From Candidatus Zhuqueibacterota bacterium (GTDB lineage Bacteria > Zhuqueibacterota > Zhuqueibacteria > Residuimicrobiales > Residuimicrobiaceae): a stretch of 22,508 bases of DNA. The notes under the pieces are model-generated. The model was given only the letters and a program-made list of their open reading frames with translations, did no database searches and was not told where the DNA came from. Below, piece by piece: positions 1 through 7,708 of this stretch. Positions within the stretch are counted from its first letter, which is position 1, and each line of letters opens with the position of its first letter. Location of the stretch: positions 1 through 22,508 of the forward strand of contig JAFGSU010000048.1 in assembly GCA_016934435.1 (NCBI GenBank), read 5' to 3'. The position numbers and the translations under genes are program-made.

Positions 1-299
1 CCGGCATCGGCGGTCAATTCCGTCCGCTTTCTTCCCAGAGCATCGTAAAAATCGACTTTGACGCCCTCATCAAAAAAAACGCGATTCTTCTTTGCATAGC
101 GCATCATATGGCCGTACTCAACAATCGCTTCCACCCTGCCGCTTTTGCTGGAAGTGACGCTGGAGTTCCAGCCTTCCTGATCCGGATATTCAACTTCCTG
201 CGTCTGCGAAGCCACCGAACCGGACGGCTTTTCCCGGCTACATCCCAACACCAGGATTACACAAACCAACAGCGGATAAATATTAATTCTGCGTATCAT
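1..299 (-). CDS. lptC: LptC-like LPS export lipoprotein (5' part only)
   Basis: I translated this from the reverse strand. It begins MIRRINIYPLLVCVILVLGC, a hydrophobic signal ending in a lipobox (VLGC, Cys20). It continues with WNSSVTSSSKSGRVEA, then a stretch around residues 75-95 with DEGVKVDFYDALGRK and LTAD. That pattern (W-x-S-x-V, 'dGV-x-v-x-FYd-x-G', 'LtAd-x-G') is the N-terminal half of the LptC beta-jellyroll, the bitopic periplasmic part of the Lpt LPS export bridge. Canonical LptC has a membrane anchor; lipoprotein forms are common outside Proteobacteria. About 99 codons are in the window and the rest lies beyond position 1. The ATG at 299 lacks a strong Shine-Dalgarno sequence. 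kdsD lies 191 bp upstream on the same strand, matching the kdsD-kdsC-lptC order known elsewhere, here without kdsC between them. Confidence 0.8.
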   Translation of the reverse strand, partial: MIRRINIYPLLVCVILVLGCSREKPSGSVASQTQEVEYPDQEGWNSSVTSSKSGRVEAIVEYGHMMRYAKKNRVFFDEGVKVDFYDALGRKRTELTADA

Positions 300-490
300 C
301 TTAAATCATTCATTCGTTGCGACTCCCCTGCCGCACATCCGCTGATTATCAGAAAGGATGAACGGAAACTGCGTCATACTTCTTATACTATCTCGCCTGT
401 TTAAACCTATTTTCTACTTTATCCTTCGAACCTAACGCATAAAGCTATATTGCAAAAAATCCGGCTCGAGCCGCAAATCCCGCCCCCGGG

Positions 491-1504
491 TCACAAGGTT
501 TCCCTGGTGATACCGGCCTCCAGAATATTATGCAGATGAACAATGCCCACCGGCTGATTCTTGTTATTGACCACAATGACCTGGGTGATATTGTGCTGAC
601 TCATGATTTGCATGGCCTGCATGGCGGTGCCGCTCGCAGGCATGGTTTTAGGATGCTTGTTCATAATATCCCGCGCGCGCAGCGCCAGTAAATCCCTGCG
701 TTGCTGCATGCCGCGGCGCAAATCGCCATCGGTGATGATTCCCAGCAAGCGATCGGACTTGTTGACCACACAGGCGCATCCGAAGCGCTTTTCGGTGATT
801 TCGATGATGGCATCACCGAGGGGTGTGTCGGGTTCCACGCGCGGAATTTGATCGCCGGTGAACATGACCTCTTTCACTTTCAACAGTTTTTTCCCCAATG
901 CGCCGCCGGGATGAAGCAGGGCAAAATCTTCCGACTTGAAGTTGCGCTTCTTCAGCAAGGCTACGGCCAGGGCATCGCCCATGGCCAGGGTAGCCGTCGT
1001 ACTGGCGGTCGGGGCCAGATCGTACGGACAGGCTTCCTCCGTCACACCCACGTCCAGTACGACATCGCTGCGCAAAGCCAGCGCCGAGCGCAGGTTGCCC
1101 GTTAACGTGATCACCGCAATGCCCTTGGCCTTGAAAACGGGGAAAAGCCGGGTGATCTCATCGGTATCGCCGCTTTTGGAAATACAAATCACCACATCGT
1201 TTTTCATCACCATGCCGATATCGCCGTGCAGAGCCTCGACCGGATGCAAATAGAAAGCCGTTGTGCCGGTGCTGGTGAGGGTCGCGGCGATTTTTTTCGC
1301 CACGATCCCCGATTTGCCGATGCCGGTGATGATGATGCGGCCGCTGCAATTATGAATCAAATGCACCGCCCGGACAAACGCATCGCCCACACGCGGAATG
1401 AGCGCCGCCACTGCATCGCTCTCAATTTGCAGCACCCGACGGGCGCTGACAACGGGATCCTCTACCTGGGAATTGCCGTTATTTTCTTTTGATGGCTGAA
1501 GCAT
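491..1504 (-). CDS. kdsD: Arabinose-5-phosphate isomerase, KdsD/KpsF family
   Basis: This 337-residue protein has the family's SIS-CBS-CBS layout. It interconverts ribulose 5-phosphate and arabinose 5-phosphate, the first step to KDO for LPS, in the cytoplasm. Visible motifs are GIGKSG (61-66) and SKSGDT (109-114) in the sugar-isomerase domain, EACPYDLAPTAST (157-169) and LHPGG (197-201), which are hallmarks of the family. Two CBS domains follow at about 213-268 and 277-331. Length is close to the E. coli enzyme (328 aa). The first ~20 residues (polar, Asn/Ser-rich) are an unconserved extension. The ATG at 1504 has no strong Shine-Dalgarno sequence. It lies 82 bp after the lipoprotein gene at 1587 and upstream of lptC, so it links this operon to LPS assembly. 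Confidence 0.95.
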   Translation of the reverse strand: MLQPSKENNGNSQVEDPVVSARRVLQIESDAVAALIPRVGDAFVRAVHLIHNCSGRIIITGIGKSGIVAKKIAATLTSTGTTAFYLHPVEALHGDIGMVMKNDVVICISKSGDTDEITRLFPVFKAKGIAVITLTGNLRSALALRSDVVLDVGVTEEACPYDLAPTASTTATLAMGDALAVALLKKRNFKSEDFALLHPGGALGKKLLKVKEVMFTGDQIPRVEPDTPLGDAIIEITEKRFGCACVVNKSDRLLGIITDGDLRRGMQQRRDLLALRARDIMNKHPKTMPASGTAMQAMQIMSQHNITQVIVVNNKNQPVGIVHLHNILEAGITRETL

Positions 1505-1586
1505 TTTTCATTTACGACCGATCATTCTTACCATTTTTTGACGAACCGATTCAAATCCTCGGCAAACCGAATTGAATCATTCAGTG

Positions 1587-2246
1587 CTATTGTTTTATTC
1601 TGGGTACCGGTATAACACCCTCGATACTCACCCGGATGGAATCCGCCGACTGGATGCCGGGTGAATCCAGCCGGAATGCCACCGCTTTGATTCGCAGCGG
1701 TCCCGATAAGCCGTCCAGAGGCCAATCCATGGTAAACGGCGGCGACGGATCGCTCAGGCGCTTGACGTCATCGAGATAAAATTCCACACCGACAAAGTTG
1801 GCCGGTTCCGCCGAAACTGTGATGGTCAGGCTGCCGAGAGCGGTGAAATAAGCGCCGTCCTGCGGCTGCGTGATCCGCACAACGGGTTTTTCGAGCGGCA
1901 GCACGGTAATACTGATGCGCTCCTCCATCTCTCCGCCCTTGTCGTCGCGCACGGTGACGATCAGCGTATAGTAGCCGGCTGTTTTAGGCGCCACCCAGTC
2001 CACCTCTATGCCCTGATTGCTGATAAAAAAGCCGCCGTCGGCCGTCCAGCTGGCCGTGACCGGGTCGTCATCCGGATCGCTGACTTGTACCCTCACCCAG
2101 AGCGTATCGCCGACATTACAGATGATTTTTTCCGCTGATATCGATTCCACCAGCGGCGGCGTATTGGTGAGCTTGTCCACCACGTTGCAGGATAACACAA
2201 AAAAAAGTATAAGGCCGATACTTATGTTAACAATCTTTTTCATCAT
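1587..2246 (-). CDS. Lipoprotein with two Ig-like domains
   Basis: From ATG 2246 the product is 219 residues. MMKKIVNISIGLILFFVLSC is a lipoprotein signal with lipobox VLSC (Cys20). Residues ~30-117 form a PKD/cadherin-like beta-sandwich, with VGDTLWVRVQVSDPDDDPV, then a Trp-containing strand and a YYTLIVTVRDDKGG strand. Residues ~120-210 look like a second bacterial Ig-like domain (PVVRITQPQDGAYF...). No catalytic residues are evident, so a surface or periplasmic adhesive or structural role is the most that can be said. The ATG at 2246 overlaps the upstream stop as ATGA, with another ATG directly after it at 2243; either implies translational coupling to the Omp28-like gene. An upstream in-frame start at 2273 exists but would put ten residues ahead of the signal peptide. 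Confidence 0.75.
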   Translation of the reverse strand: MMKKIVNISIGLILFFVLSCNVVDKLTNTPPLVESISAEKIICNVGDTLWVRVQVSDPDDDPVTASWTADGGFFISNQGIEVDWVAPKTAGYYTLIVTVRDDKGGEMEERISITVLPLEKPVVRITQPQDGAYFTALGSLTITVSAEPANFVGVEFYLDDVKRLSDPSPPFTMDWPLDGLSGPLRIKAVAFRLDSPGIQSADSIRVSIEGVIPVPRIKQ

Positions 2247-3145
2247 TCCATCTCTAAATCCGCTTCGACACAATGATAAATATCCAGCGTTCTACTGTTT
2301 TGAACGACTAAAATACAGGATGGTTCGATCCAGGCTATGTTCGCGGACAGATCGATCATGCGGTCGATGGTTCTTACTTCGCCGGCATCGAGATGACCGG
2401 GCGCTTCGACGGGTAAAAAGGCGCGAACAACCGGGCGGTTCGGATAAACCCGGCTGGTAAGGACGACATAAACCGATACATCTTCGGCATCCTCCCGGCC
2501 GAGTCGCGCCAGGCCGGCTTTAATATAAAGCTGTGTACCGCTGAGAATGGCGGATGCTTCGATGGTGAGTTTAGCGGTGCCCTGCAGGGCACTATCCATG
2601 GCTTGTGAGTAGCGGTTGAACGCGGCCTCGGGGTCGGAAGCTCCCTGAACGTGGCTGTAAGGTCCATGAAAGAAGACATCGGGTATGGCCTGACTGGCCG
2701 GTTGTGGCGCCAGCGTCTGGTAGCGCGTCAGGCTGGCCGGCAGCGCCAGAGAATCCAGGCCCGCAGTTTTCTGGATATGATGCTCCAACAAAATAAACTG
2801 ATCGGCCGGATAACTGCGCGCCAAACGATCCAGTCCCGCCAGCGCCGCTTCCATGGAGGCGCCGCCGATATCGTTAACAAAGGCTTCGATCAAAACCACC
2901 CGGTTCGTCCAGCTTCTGGGATTCTTGGGATCCAGCGGATTGCTGCGTTCCAGATCGCTGCAGGTATACAAAACGCCCACAAGCGAGAGGATAATCACCG
3001 CCCCGATCGATCGTATTGACCGCTGCCTTTTAATGGAGAGGCAAAATCCGCGAGCACCCTGTCGGTTCGAGCCCTCGATCAGACCACCGCGTCTCAGTAG
3101 AAAACGGTACGCCATGGAGACTGTTTTTTGCCAATTCGTTTGCAT
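2243..3145 (-). CDS. Omp28-like lipoprotein lacking the CxxC
   Basis: The 300-residue product has a hydrophobic segment at ~48-61 followed by TCSDLERSNPLDPKNP. That Cys plus NPLDPKNP spacer is typical of exported lipoproteins in FCB-type candidate phyla, although Thr at -1 is an unusual lipobox. The body resembles Omp28-related thioredoxin-like outer-membrane proteins: RVVLIEAFVNDIGGASMEA, then EHHI, then IPDVFFHG and a Y-x-x-A-x-x-x-x-L helix. Where relatives carry a redox CxxC after the first strand, this protein reads NDIGGA, so no thiol chemistry is expected. The chosen ATG at 3145 forms a TGATG overlap with the upstream stop, with an in-frame TTG one codon earlier. This leaves about 45 polar residues before the membrane segment, which is odd; an internal start (for example GTG near residue 50) is possible. 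Confidence 0.65.
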   Translation of the reverse strand: MQTNWQKTVSMAYRFLLRRGGLIEGSNRQGARGFCLSIKRQRSIRSIGAVIILSLVGVLYTCSDLERSNPLDPKNPRSWTNRVVLIEAFVNDIGGASMEAALAGLDRLARSYPADQFILLEHHIQKTAGLDSLALPASLTRYQTLAPQPASQAIPDVFFHGPYSHVQGASDPEAAFNRYSQAMDSALQGTAKLTIEASAILSGTQLYIKAGLARLGREDAEDVSVYVVLTSRVYPNRPVVRAFLPVEAPGHLDAGEVRTIDRMIDLSANIAWIEPSCILVVQNSRTLDIYHCVEADLEME

Positions 3146-4014
3146 CAATGCATCCAGGTGATGTTTATGCCGATGAAATTACAGGATGGATCAAAGGCCG
3201 GTGTGCACACCAGTCGACCCGATCCGATCCGTTGACCCTGAGCGATAATCATATTGCCCTGATGGCGGTTCTTGAGCCATAATGTCACGCCGGTGGACAG
3301 ACACAGGACGGCGGCGCCGATCACATAATTGCGCGCCCTGTAATTTTTATTGGCGTCATCATAGCTGCGCGTCATTTCGTCGAGAGATCGTGCTGAACGA
3401 TAATCCTGATAATGCCTTTCATAGTTACTGTGCAAAATACCCGCTGCGATGCCGGTGCCGACGGCACAAATCAGGGGCCAATGATACGGGTAACGATGCA
3501 CTCTATCTTTTAATACGGTTTTTCCCTGTCCGGTCAGATTATAGGCAATATTTTGCGCCAGGATGCGAATCATGGCCTCGATGGCGCCTTCATTGGGACC
3601 CGTCACCTTTTCGCCGACCACCTCACCGGTCTCCACGCGCACGATATGGGCATCGACGCGGAAGCGGTCGCCGGTCCTGGTCAGCTCGCCGCTGATGACA
3701 TATTGCGCGCCCACCAGCCTGCCGACCTGTTGCGCCCGGTAGGTGTCCAGCACGCCGCTCTGACCCAGAGCCTGTTCATTGAAAATCGCTTCCAATCTGC
3801 TGCGCTCGACCACGGTGAGCGCCCGCGTTTGCGCTAACTCGGTTTTGAGCAGTTCCGGCACGGTTTTTTCCAAACGGTCGTTGACGAACCGGCCCGTGCT
3901 GTTGCGGAAATCCGCAATGGCTATGGTCAGAGCCTGGTTCTGCGCCTGCACAGCCGAACAACACCATGCGATCAGGCTCCATGCCAGCACTATTTTTTTT
4001 GCATTTTTAAGCAT
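3145..4014 (-). CDS. CsgG/FlgO-like exported protein with C-terminal membrane region
   Basis: From ATG 4014 the product is 289 residues. A signal peptide (1-25, cut near AVQA/QN) precedes a CsgG-type domain at ~29-160. It shows TIAIADFRNSTGRF, LLKTELAQTRALTVVERSRL, Q-x-LGQSG and VGRLVGAQYVISGELTRTG, ending in the DAHIVRVETGEV strand. This is the fold of CsgG, HfaB and FlgO lipoproteins and outer-membrane assembly factors. The mature N-terminus is not an evident lipobox Cys. Residues 176-195 and 231-247 are hydrophobic helices separated by a Tyr/Arg-rich linker, unlike CsgG itself, so a pore role should not be assumed. ATG 4014 overlaps the pyrG stop (TGATG) and the gene's own stop overlaps the next start. 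Confidence 0.75.
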   Translation of the reverse strand: MLKNAKKIVLAWSLIAWCCSAVQAQNQALTIAIADFRNSTGRFVNDRLEKTVPELLKTELAQTRALTVVERSRLEAIFNEQALGQSGVLDTYRAQQVGRLVGAQYVISGELTRTGDRFRVDAHIVRVETGEVVGEKVTGPNEGAIEAMIRILAQNIAYNLTGQGKTVLKDRVHRYPYHWPLICAVGTGIAAGILHSNYERHYQDYRSARSLDEMTRSYDDANKNYRARNYVIGAAVLCLSTGVTLWLKNRHQGNMIIAQGQRIGSGRLVCTPAFDPSCNFIGINITWMH

Positions 4015-5648
4015 CACAGTTCTGTTTGCTGTTTTAACTTGAATGTCAGACCCGCCCGGACGAACTCCCGGAACAGCGGATGGGCATCCAGCACCCGCGA
4101 TTTCAACTCCGGATGAAATTGCACGCCGATAAACCAGGGATGATCATTCAGCTCGATCACTTCCACCAGCTTGTTATCCGGATTGCGGCCGGCAACCACG
4201 AGCCCGTTTTGCTCGAACAGCGGGAGATAATCGTTATGCACTTCATAGCGGTGCCGGTGCCGTTCGCTGATTTCCCGCTTTTTGTAAGCAACATAGGCTC
4301 TGGATTTGGGCGTCAGGCTGCATCGGTAGGCGCCAAGGCGCATGGTCCCGCCCTTGTCTTCGATTTGAACCTGGGTTTCCATCAGATCGATGACCGGATC
4401 GGGGGTATCGGGATTGAATTCGGTGCTGTTGGCTTCGGCCAGTCCGCAGACGGATCGGGCGAATTCAATGACCGCGCATTGCATACCCAGGCAGATGCCG
4501 AAAAAGGGTATGCCGTTTTCGCGCGCATACTGAATGGCGATGATTTTACCCTCGATGCCGCGCTCGCCGAATCCGCCCGGCACTAACAATCCCGAGACAT
4601 CCTTGAGCCAGCGTTCGGCGCCGGTCTTTTCGATCTGTTCAGAGTCGAGCCATTTCAGTTCGACTTTGGCGTCGTTTTCCACACCGGCATGGACGAACGC
4701 CTCGATGATACTTTTATACGAATCGTGCAGATTGGTGTACTTGCCGCATATGGCAATTCGGACAAAGCCGGAGGGGTCTTTGAGTTTGCGGACAAATTTT
4801 TTCCAGCCCGACAGATCGGGTTCCCGCGTTTCCAGACCCAGCCGCGCCGTAACCCGGTCGCCGACGCCGTTCTCTTCGAAAAGCAACGGCACTTCGTAAA
4901 TACTTTCAACATCACGAGCCTCGAATACCATCTCGGGCGGTACGGAACAGAACAGCGCGATCTTTTCTCTTGCCTCCATCGGCAGGACGCCCTCGGAACG
5001 GCAGAGCAGCATATCGGGCTGTAAACCGATCTCGCGCAATTTCATCACCGAGTGCTGCGTCGGTTTGGTCTTGATTTCGCCGGAAGCGCGAATGAACGGC
5101 ACCAGGGTCAGATGCACATTCATGACGTTTTGATGCCCCTGTTCCTGGGTGAATTGTCGGATGGCTTCCAAAAAAGGCAGGCTTTCGATATCGCCGACTG
5201 TGCCGCCCACTTCGATCAGAACCACATCGTAAGGATGGTCGCCTTCTCCGGCAAGCAGGATGCGCCGTTTGATCTCATCGGTGATGTGGGGAATCACCTG
5301 CACGGTATTGCCGAGATAGTCGCCGCGGCGTTCTTTGCTGATGACAGTGTAATAAATCTGACCGGTTGTGGCGTTGTTGCTGCTGGTCATATTGGTATGA
5401 ATAAAACGCTCATAGTGGCCCAGGTCGAGATCGGTCTCGGCGCCGTCGTCGGTCACATAGACCTCGCCGTGCTGAAACGGACTCATGGTGCCCGGATCCA
5501 CATTGATGTAAGGATCGAGTTTGATGATGGTGACCGAATAGCCGCGCGCCTTTAACAGCCGGCCGATGGAAGCGGCGGAAATGCCCTTGCCGAGAGAAGA
5601 AACCACGCCACCGGTGAAAAAGATATATTTGGTTTTATGCTTCGACAA
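4014..5648 (-). CDS. pyrG: CTP synthase
   Basis: This 544-residue protein converts UTP, ATP and glutamine to CTP, and its length equals the E. coli enzyme within one residue. The N-terminal synthetase domain (1-~270) shows FFTGGVVSSLGKG (P-loop, 11-22), KLDPYINVDPGTMSPFQHGEV (43-63 region) and EVGGTVGDIES (146-156). The class I glutaminase domain (~295-535) shows VPGGFGERG (356-364), the nucleophile Cys386 in GICLGMQ, and the catalytic His512 and Glu514 in FHPE. The start is a TTG at 5648, chosen because KHKTKYIFFTGGV aligns with family N-termini and an AAGGAGAA Shine-Dalgarno sequence lies ~10 nt upstream; no ATG or GTG is placed better. It heads a run of overlapping envelope genes. Confidence 0.97.
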   Translation of the reverse strand: MSKHKTKYIFFTGGVVSSLGKGISAASIGRLLKARGYSVTIIKLDPYINVDPGTMSPFQHGEVYVTDDGAETDLDLGHYERFIHTNMTSSNNATTGQIYYTVISKERRGDYLGNTVQVIPHITDEIKRRILLAGEGDHPYDVVLIEVGGTVGDIESLPFLEAIRQFTQEQGHQNVMNVHLTLVPFIRASGEIKTKPTQHSVMKLREIGLQPDMLLCRSEGVLPMEAREKIALFCSVPPEMVFEARDVESIYEVPLLFEENGVGDRVTARLGLETREPDLSGWKKFVRKLKDPSGFVRIAICGKYTNLHDSYKSIIEAFVHAGVENDAKVELKWLDSEQIEKTGAERWLKDVSGLLVPGGFGERGIEGKIIAIQYARENGIPFFGICLGMQCAVIEFARSVCGLAEANSTEFNPDTPDPVIDLMETQVQIEDKGGTMRLGAYRCSLTPKSRAYVAYKKREISERHRHRYEVHNDYLPLFEQNGLVVAGRNPDNKLVEVIELNDHPWFIGVQFHPELKSRVLDAHPLFREFVRAGLTFKLKQQTEL

Positions 5649-5761
5649 AAACGCTGTTCTCCTTGATAGAGGCTCACTCTACATAATACGTTGCCGGCCC
5701 ATTGTACCGGCTTGTTCAAGATCACATATCAACAAATTCATTTTGAGGTTCTCGCCCGCAA

Positions 5762-6052
5762 TCAACCGCCGATTACCTTGGGCACGGAAAAAAGGCCCTT
5801 TTTGCTGACCGGCGCATTGGACAGCGCTTGCTGCTGCGACAAACCGGGCTGTGCAACATCGGGCCTGGTTACCTCCGCATCGGGAAAAATATGGGTCGTC
5901 GGTTCAACCGCGGTCAAATCCAATTCGCTGATCTTTTCGATATAAGATAGGATGTCGTTGAACTGCTGGACAAAGCGGGCTTTTTCCGCTTCGGAGAATT
6001 CCAGCTTGGCCAATCCGGCGATTCGTTCGACTTCTTGCAGGTCAACGGGCAT
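5762..6052 (-). CDS. gatC: Asp/Glu-tRNA amidotransferase subunit C
   Basis: The 96-residue product matches GatC, the small subunit that stabilises the GatA-GatB heterodimer in transamidation of misacylated Glu-tRNA(Gln) and Asp-tRNA(Asn). It shows the conserved helix pair (VERIAGLAKLEFSEAEKARF, ending near residue 27), then VEPTTH (49-54) and R-x-D (63-65). The C-terminal clamp N-A-P...GLFSVPKVIGG (79-96) is complete. The ATG at 6052 was chosen over an upstream in-frame ATG at 6199, because the family starts at M-P-V-D-x-x-x-V and the 49 extra residues resemble nothing. gatA and gatB are not adjacent. Repeat copy A lies 127 bp upstream. A 109 bp spacer separates it from pyrG downstream. Confidence 0.93.
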   Translation of the reverse strand: MPVDLQEVERIAGLAKLEFSEAEKARFVQQFNDILSYIEKISELDLTAVEPTTHIFPDAEVTRPDVAQPGLSQQQALSNAPVSKKGLFSVPKVIGG

Positions 6053-6178
6053 AAGGCGATTCCAATTGATTTGTTCTGATAGTAAAAAGCCCTGCCGCCT
6101 TCTATGCCGGTCAATCGAATCCGGCATGGTGAACAGGCCGGCGTAATAAAAGTCGGCCGTTATGCGACGGGGACTGAA

Positions 6179-6264
6179 ACATCGATTCGGCGCCTGCATG
6201 TTAATCAGGTAACCCTGTGGGTTGCGTATTTTCAGTTCAGTTCGTGGGTTAACACCGAATTTAG
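6179..6264 (+). repeat. Interspersed structured repeat, copy A
   Basis: One of five related ~86 bp intergenic repeats (A-E). This copy starts ACATCGATTCGGCGCC and ends GGTTAACACCGAATTTAG. The ends are complementary (ATTCGG...CCGAAT). The internal hairpin is weak here (GTTA...TAAC with CCTG). It belongs to the subfamily with B and E, which shares TAACCCTG and ATTTTCA. It sits upstream of gatC. Confidence 0.85.
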
Positions 6265-6365
6265 ATGTTATAAAGACTACGATTAAATATATGACAAAAG
6301 GCCAAAAGAGTCAAGTCAAATTTCCAAAGAATGGCATAATTTTTGTACGTACTATTTTTTGCGGC

Positions 6366-6395
6366 AAAAAAAAAGCGCGGTCAAAGCCGCGCTTT
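6366..6395 (-). terminator. Rho-independent terminator of rplU-rpmA
   Basis: A perfect 9 bp inverted repeat, AAAGCGCGG (6372-6380) and CCGCGCTTT (6387-6395), encloses a 6 nt loop. On the minus strand it is followed by a run of nine T (6374-6366). It lies 28 bp past the rpmA stop. Confidence 0.92.
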
Positions 6396-6422
6396 CAATC
6401 AAAAAAACAAATCCATATATGC

Positions 6423-6674
6423 TCAAACGATCACATCGACCATCTTTTTACTTTTACCGCGCAAAGCAAACTTTACCTTGCCATCCTTGAGCGCAAACAG
6501 GGTGTCGTCCGAACCGATCCCGACGTTGATGCCGGGATGGATGCGTGTGCCGCGCTGGCGTACAATGATGCTGCCGGCGCTGACAAATTGGCCGTCGAAG
6601 CGCTTGACGCCGAGCATTTGCGGATTGCTGTCGCGTCCATTGCGCGAACTGCCTACACCTTTTTTATGAGCCAT
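6423..6674 (-). CDS. rpmA: 50S ribosomal protein L27
   Basis: The 83-residue product begins MAHKKGVGSSRNGRDS and contains LGVKRFDGQFVSAGSIIVRQRGTRIHPG, the invariant L27 core. Its basic N-terminal tail reaches the peptidyl-transferase centre of the 50S subunit. It begins with M-A-H directly, so there is no Firmicutes-type cleaved leader. A GGGAGG Shine-Dalgarno sequence precedes the ATG. It follows rplU by 24 bp, the classic L21-L27 pair, and ends at the strong terminator at 6366-6395. Confidence 0.98.
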   Translation of the reverse strand: MAHKKGVGSSRNGRDSNPQMLGVKRFDGQFVSAGSIIVRQRGTRIHPGINVGIGSDDTLFALKDGKVKFALRGKSKKMVDVIV

Positions 6675-6698
6675 TGGTTTACCTCCCGAACAACAGAA

Positions 6699-7022
6699 TT
6701 ACTTTTGTTCTCCTGCGATAATTTTTTCAATTTTTAGCGTGGTCTGCTGCTGACGATGTCCTTTGAAAAGCCTGTATCCCTTACGTCGTTTCTTCTTGAA
6801 AACCAGTACTTTCTTAGCCTGGCCGTGATCCATAATTTTGGCCTGAACCCTGGCGCCGTCGATGAACGGCGTGCCGACCTGTACCTTTTTACTGTCCGCC
6901 AGCATCATCACTTTATCGAACTCCAGATGGCCGCCAACTTCTCCATCCAATCTGGGCGCGACGATCTTGTCGTTTTTGGCGACTTTGAATTGCTGGCCGG
7001 CTATTTCTAAAATGGCATACAT
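6699..7022 (-). CDS. rplU: 50S ribosomal protein L21
   Basis: The 107-residue product, MYAILEIAGQQFKVAKNDKI..., is L21, which binds 23S rRNA. The conserved C-terminal motif (KVLVFKKKRRKGYRLFKGHRQQ) is present. The start is set at ATG 7022, because GGAG lies 9 nt upstream on the minus strand and family members begin M-Y-A-I/V. An in-frame ATG at 7037 overlaps that Shine-Dalgarno sequence and is unlikely. First gene of the rplU-rpmA operon. The upstream 60 bp is very AT-rich and probably holds the promoter, but I cannot assign the -35/-10 boxes with confidence. Confidence 0.97.
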   Translation of the reverse strand: MYAILEIAGQQFKVAKNDKIVAPRLDGEVGGHLEFDKVMMLADSKKVQVGTPFIDGARVQAKIMDHGQAKKVLVFKKKRRKGYRLFKGHRQQQTTLKIEKIIAGEQK

Positions 7023-7102
7023 GCGAAACTTCTCCATAGAACCAGTGCTGATATTTTTTTATTCCATATATATTATTTTATTAAAAACAAGTACTTAAAC
7101 AA

Positions 7103-7188
7103 TCATCAATTTGGCGCTTAAAGGCTAATCAGCTAACCCTGCAGGTGGTAAATTTTCACTTCCGCTCGCGGGTTAACACCGAATTTGC
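7103..7188 (+). repeat. Interspersed structured repeat, copy B
   Basis: Second copy of the A-E family, the most diverged at its left end (TCATCAATTTGGCGCTT). The right end GGTTAACACCGAATTTGC is intact. The T-for-C change in the left arm still allows a G-U pair with the right arm. It lies 80 bp upstream of the rplU start. Confidence 0.8.
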
Positions 7189-7518
7189 GACAATAAATCC
7201 TTTTAAACAAAGCATCAAATCGGTGAAAGCCTATTAATATAATTAAATTCTTGAAAAATGTCAAGGTAATATTATTATTTTAAAGCAAAACTGTGGCATT
7301 CTCATGATAATTCGTAAAAAAGAATGCATGCTATCACCGGCGTGATACAACGAAATGACCAGTCTCGATGTTGAGACATTTTCACGCCTTATTCGGAGTA
7401 GTAAATATTAGATTCTGCATATCATGTTCACACAGCATCTGGAGCTTGATGACGAGAGGGAACCGCCAAAGTGTGTGGAATCGGAAAGACCCCGGATGGT
7501 GTCGCGTTTTTTTGAAGA

Positions 7519-7674
7519 TGTCCATAAGTTTAAAAAACCTCAAAAATCCAGTTCCCTCGCCCACTTGCGGGAGAGGGCAGGGCGATGGTCATATCATAGT
7601 TTGTTCGCACTTGTGTGGAGCCCACCTGGAAGGTGGACCCCACAAATATTTATCTTTTTATTACTTTTTGGACA
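7519..7674. repeat. Candidate MITE-like element, left copy
   Basis: About 156 bp bounded by TGTCCATAAGTT (7519-7530) and ACTTTTTGGACA (7663-7674), whose reverse complement is TGTCCAAAAAGT. The same terminal sequence bounds the 8950-9112 element. Inside lie two GC-rich hairpins: an imperfect CCCTC...GAGGG stem at ~7556-7578 and the long hairpin at 7614-7644. No coding capacity and no obvious target duplication. Confidence 0.4.
7614..7644. repeat. Hairpin repeat, TGTGG-type, copy 1
   Basis: Inverted repeat TGTGG...CCACA enclosing CCACCT...AGGTGG. Read on the minus strand it starts TGTGGGGTCCACC and closely resembles the hairpin at 15095-15127. No T-tract follows directly, so it is not a standard terminator. 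Confidence 0.6.
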
Positions 7675-7708
7675 CCTCAGATTAAAAACCTTTCGAGTAT
7701 ATTACTGA

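Larger units (their letters stand above)
6053..6422. other. Intergenic region between gatC and rpmA
   Basis: About 370 bp with no supportable gene. It contains repeat copy A and, at the rpmA end, the L21/L27 terminator. The open frames here are short and have no ribosome binding site. Confidence 0.6.
7023..7708. other. Repeat-rich intergenic region, no gene seen
   Basis: About 690 bp. From left to right it holds an AT-rich leader or promoter zone for rplU and repeat copy B (7103-7188). An AT-rich stretch (7190-7300) follows. Next come two inverted repeats: GCATTCT...AGAATGC (7296-7327) and TATCAC-CGGC-GTGATA (7332-7347). The ~156 bp element at 7519-7674 completes the region. Short open frames lack ribosome binding sites and recognisable products. 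Confidence 0.6.

Noticed and set aside
5762..6199. 145-residue version of GatC
   Set aside because: The 49 extra N-terminal residues match nothing in the family; ATG 6052 gives a full-length normal GatC.
7382..7564. 60-codon minus-strand ORF in the rplU upstream region
   Set aside because: No ribosome binding site, no motif, and it overlaps a repeat hairpin.
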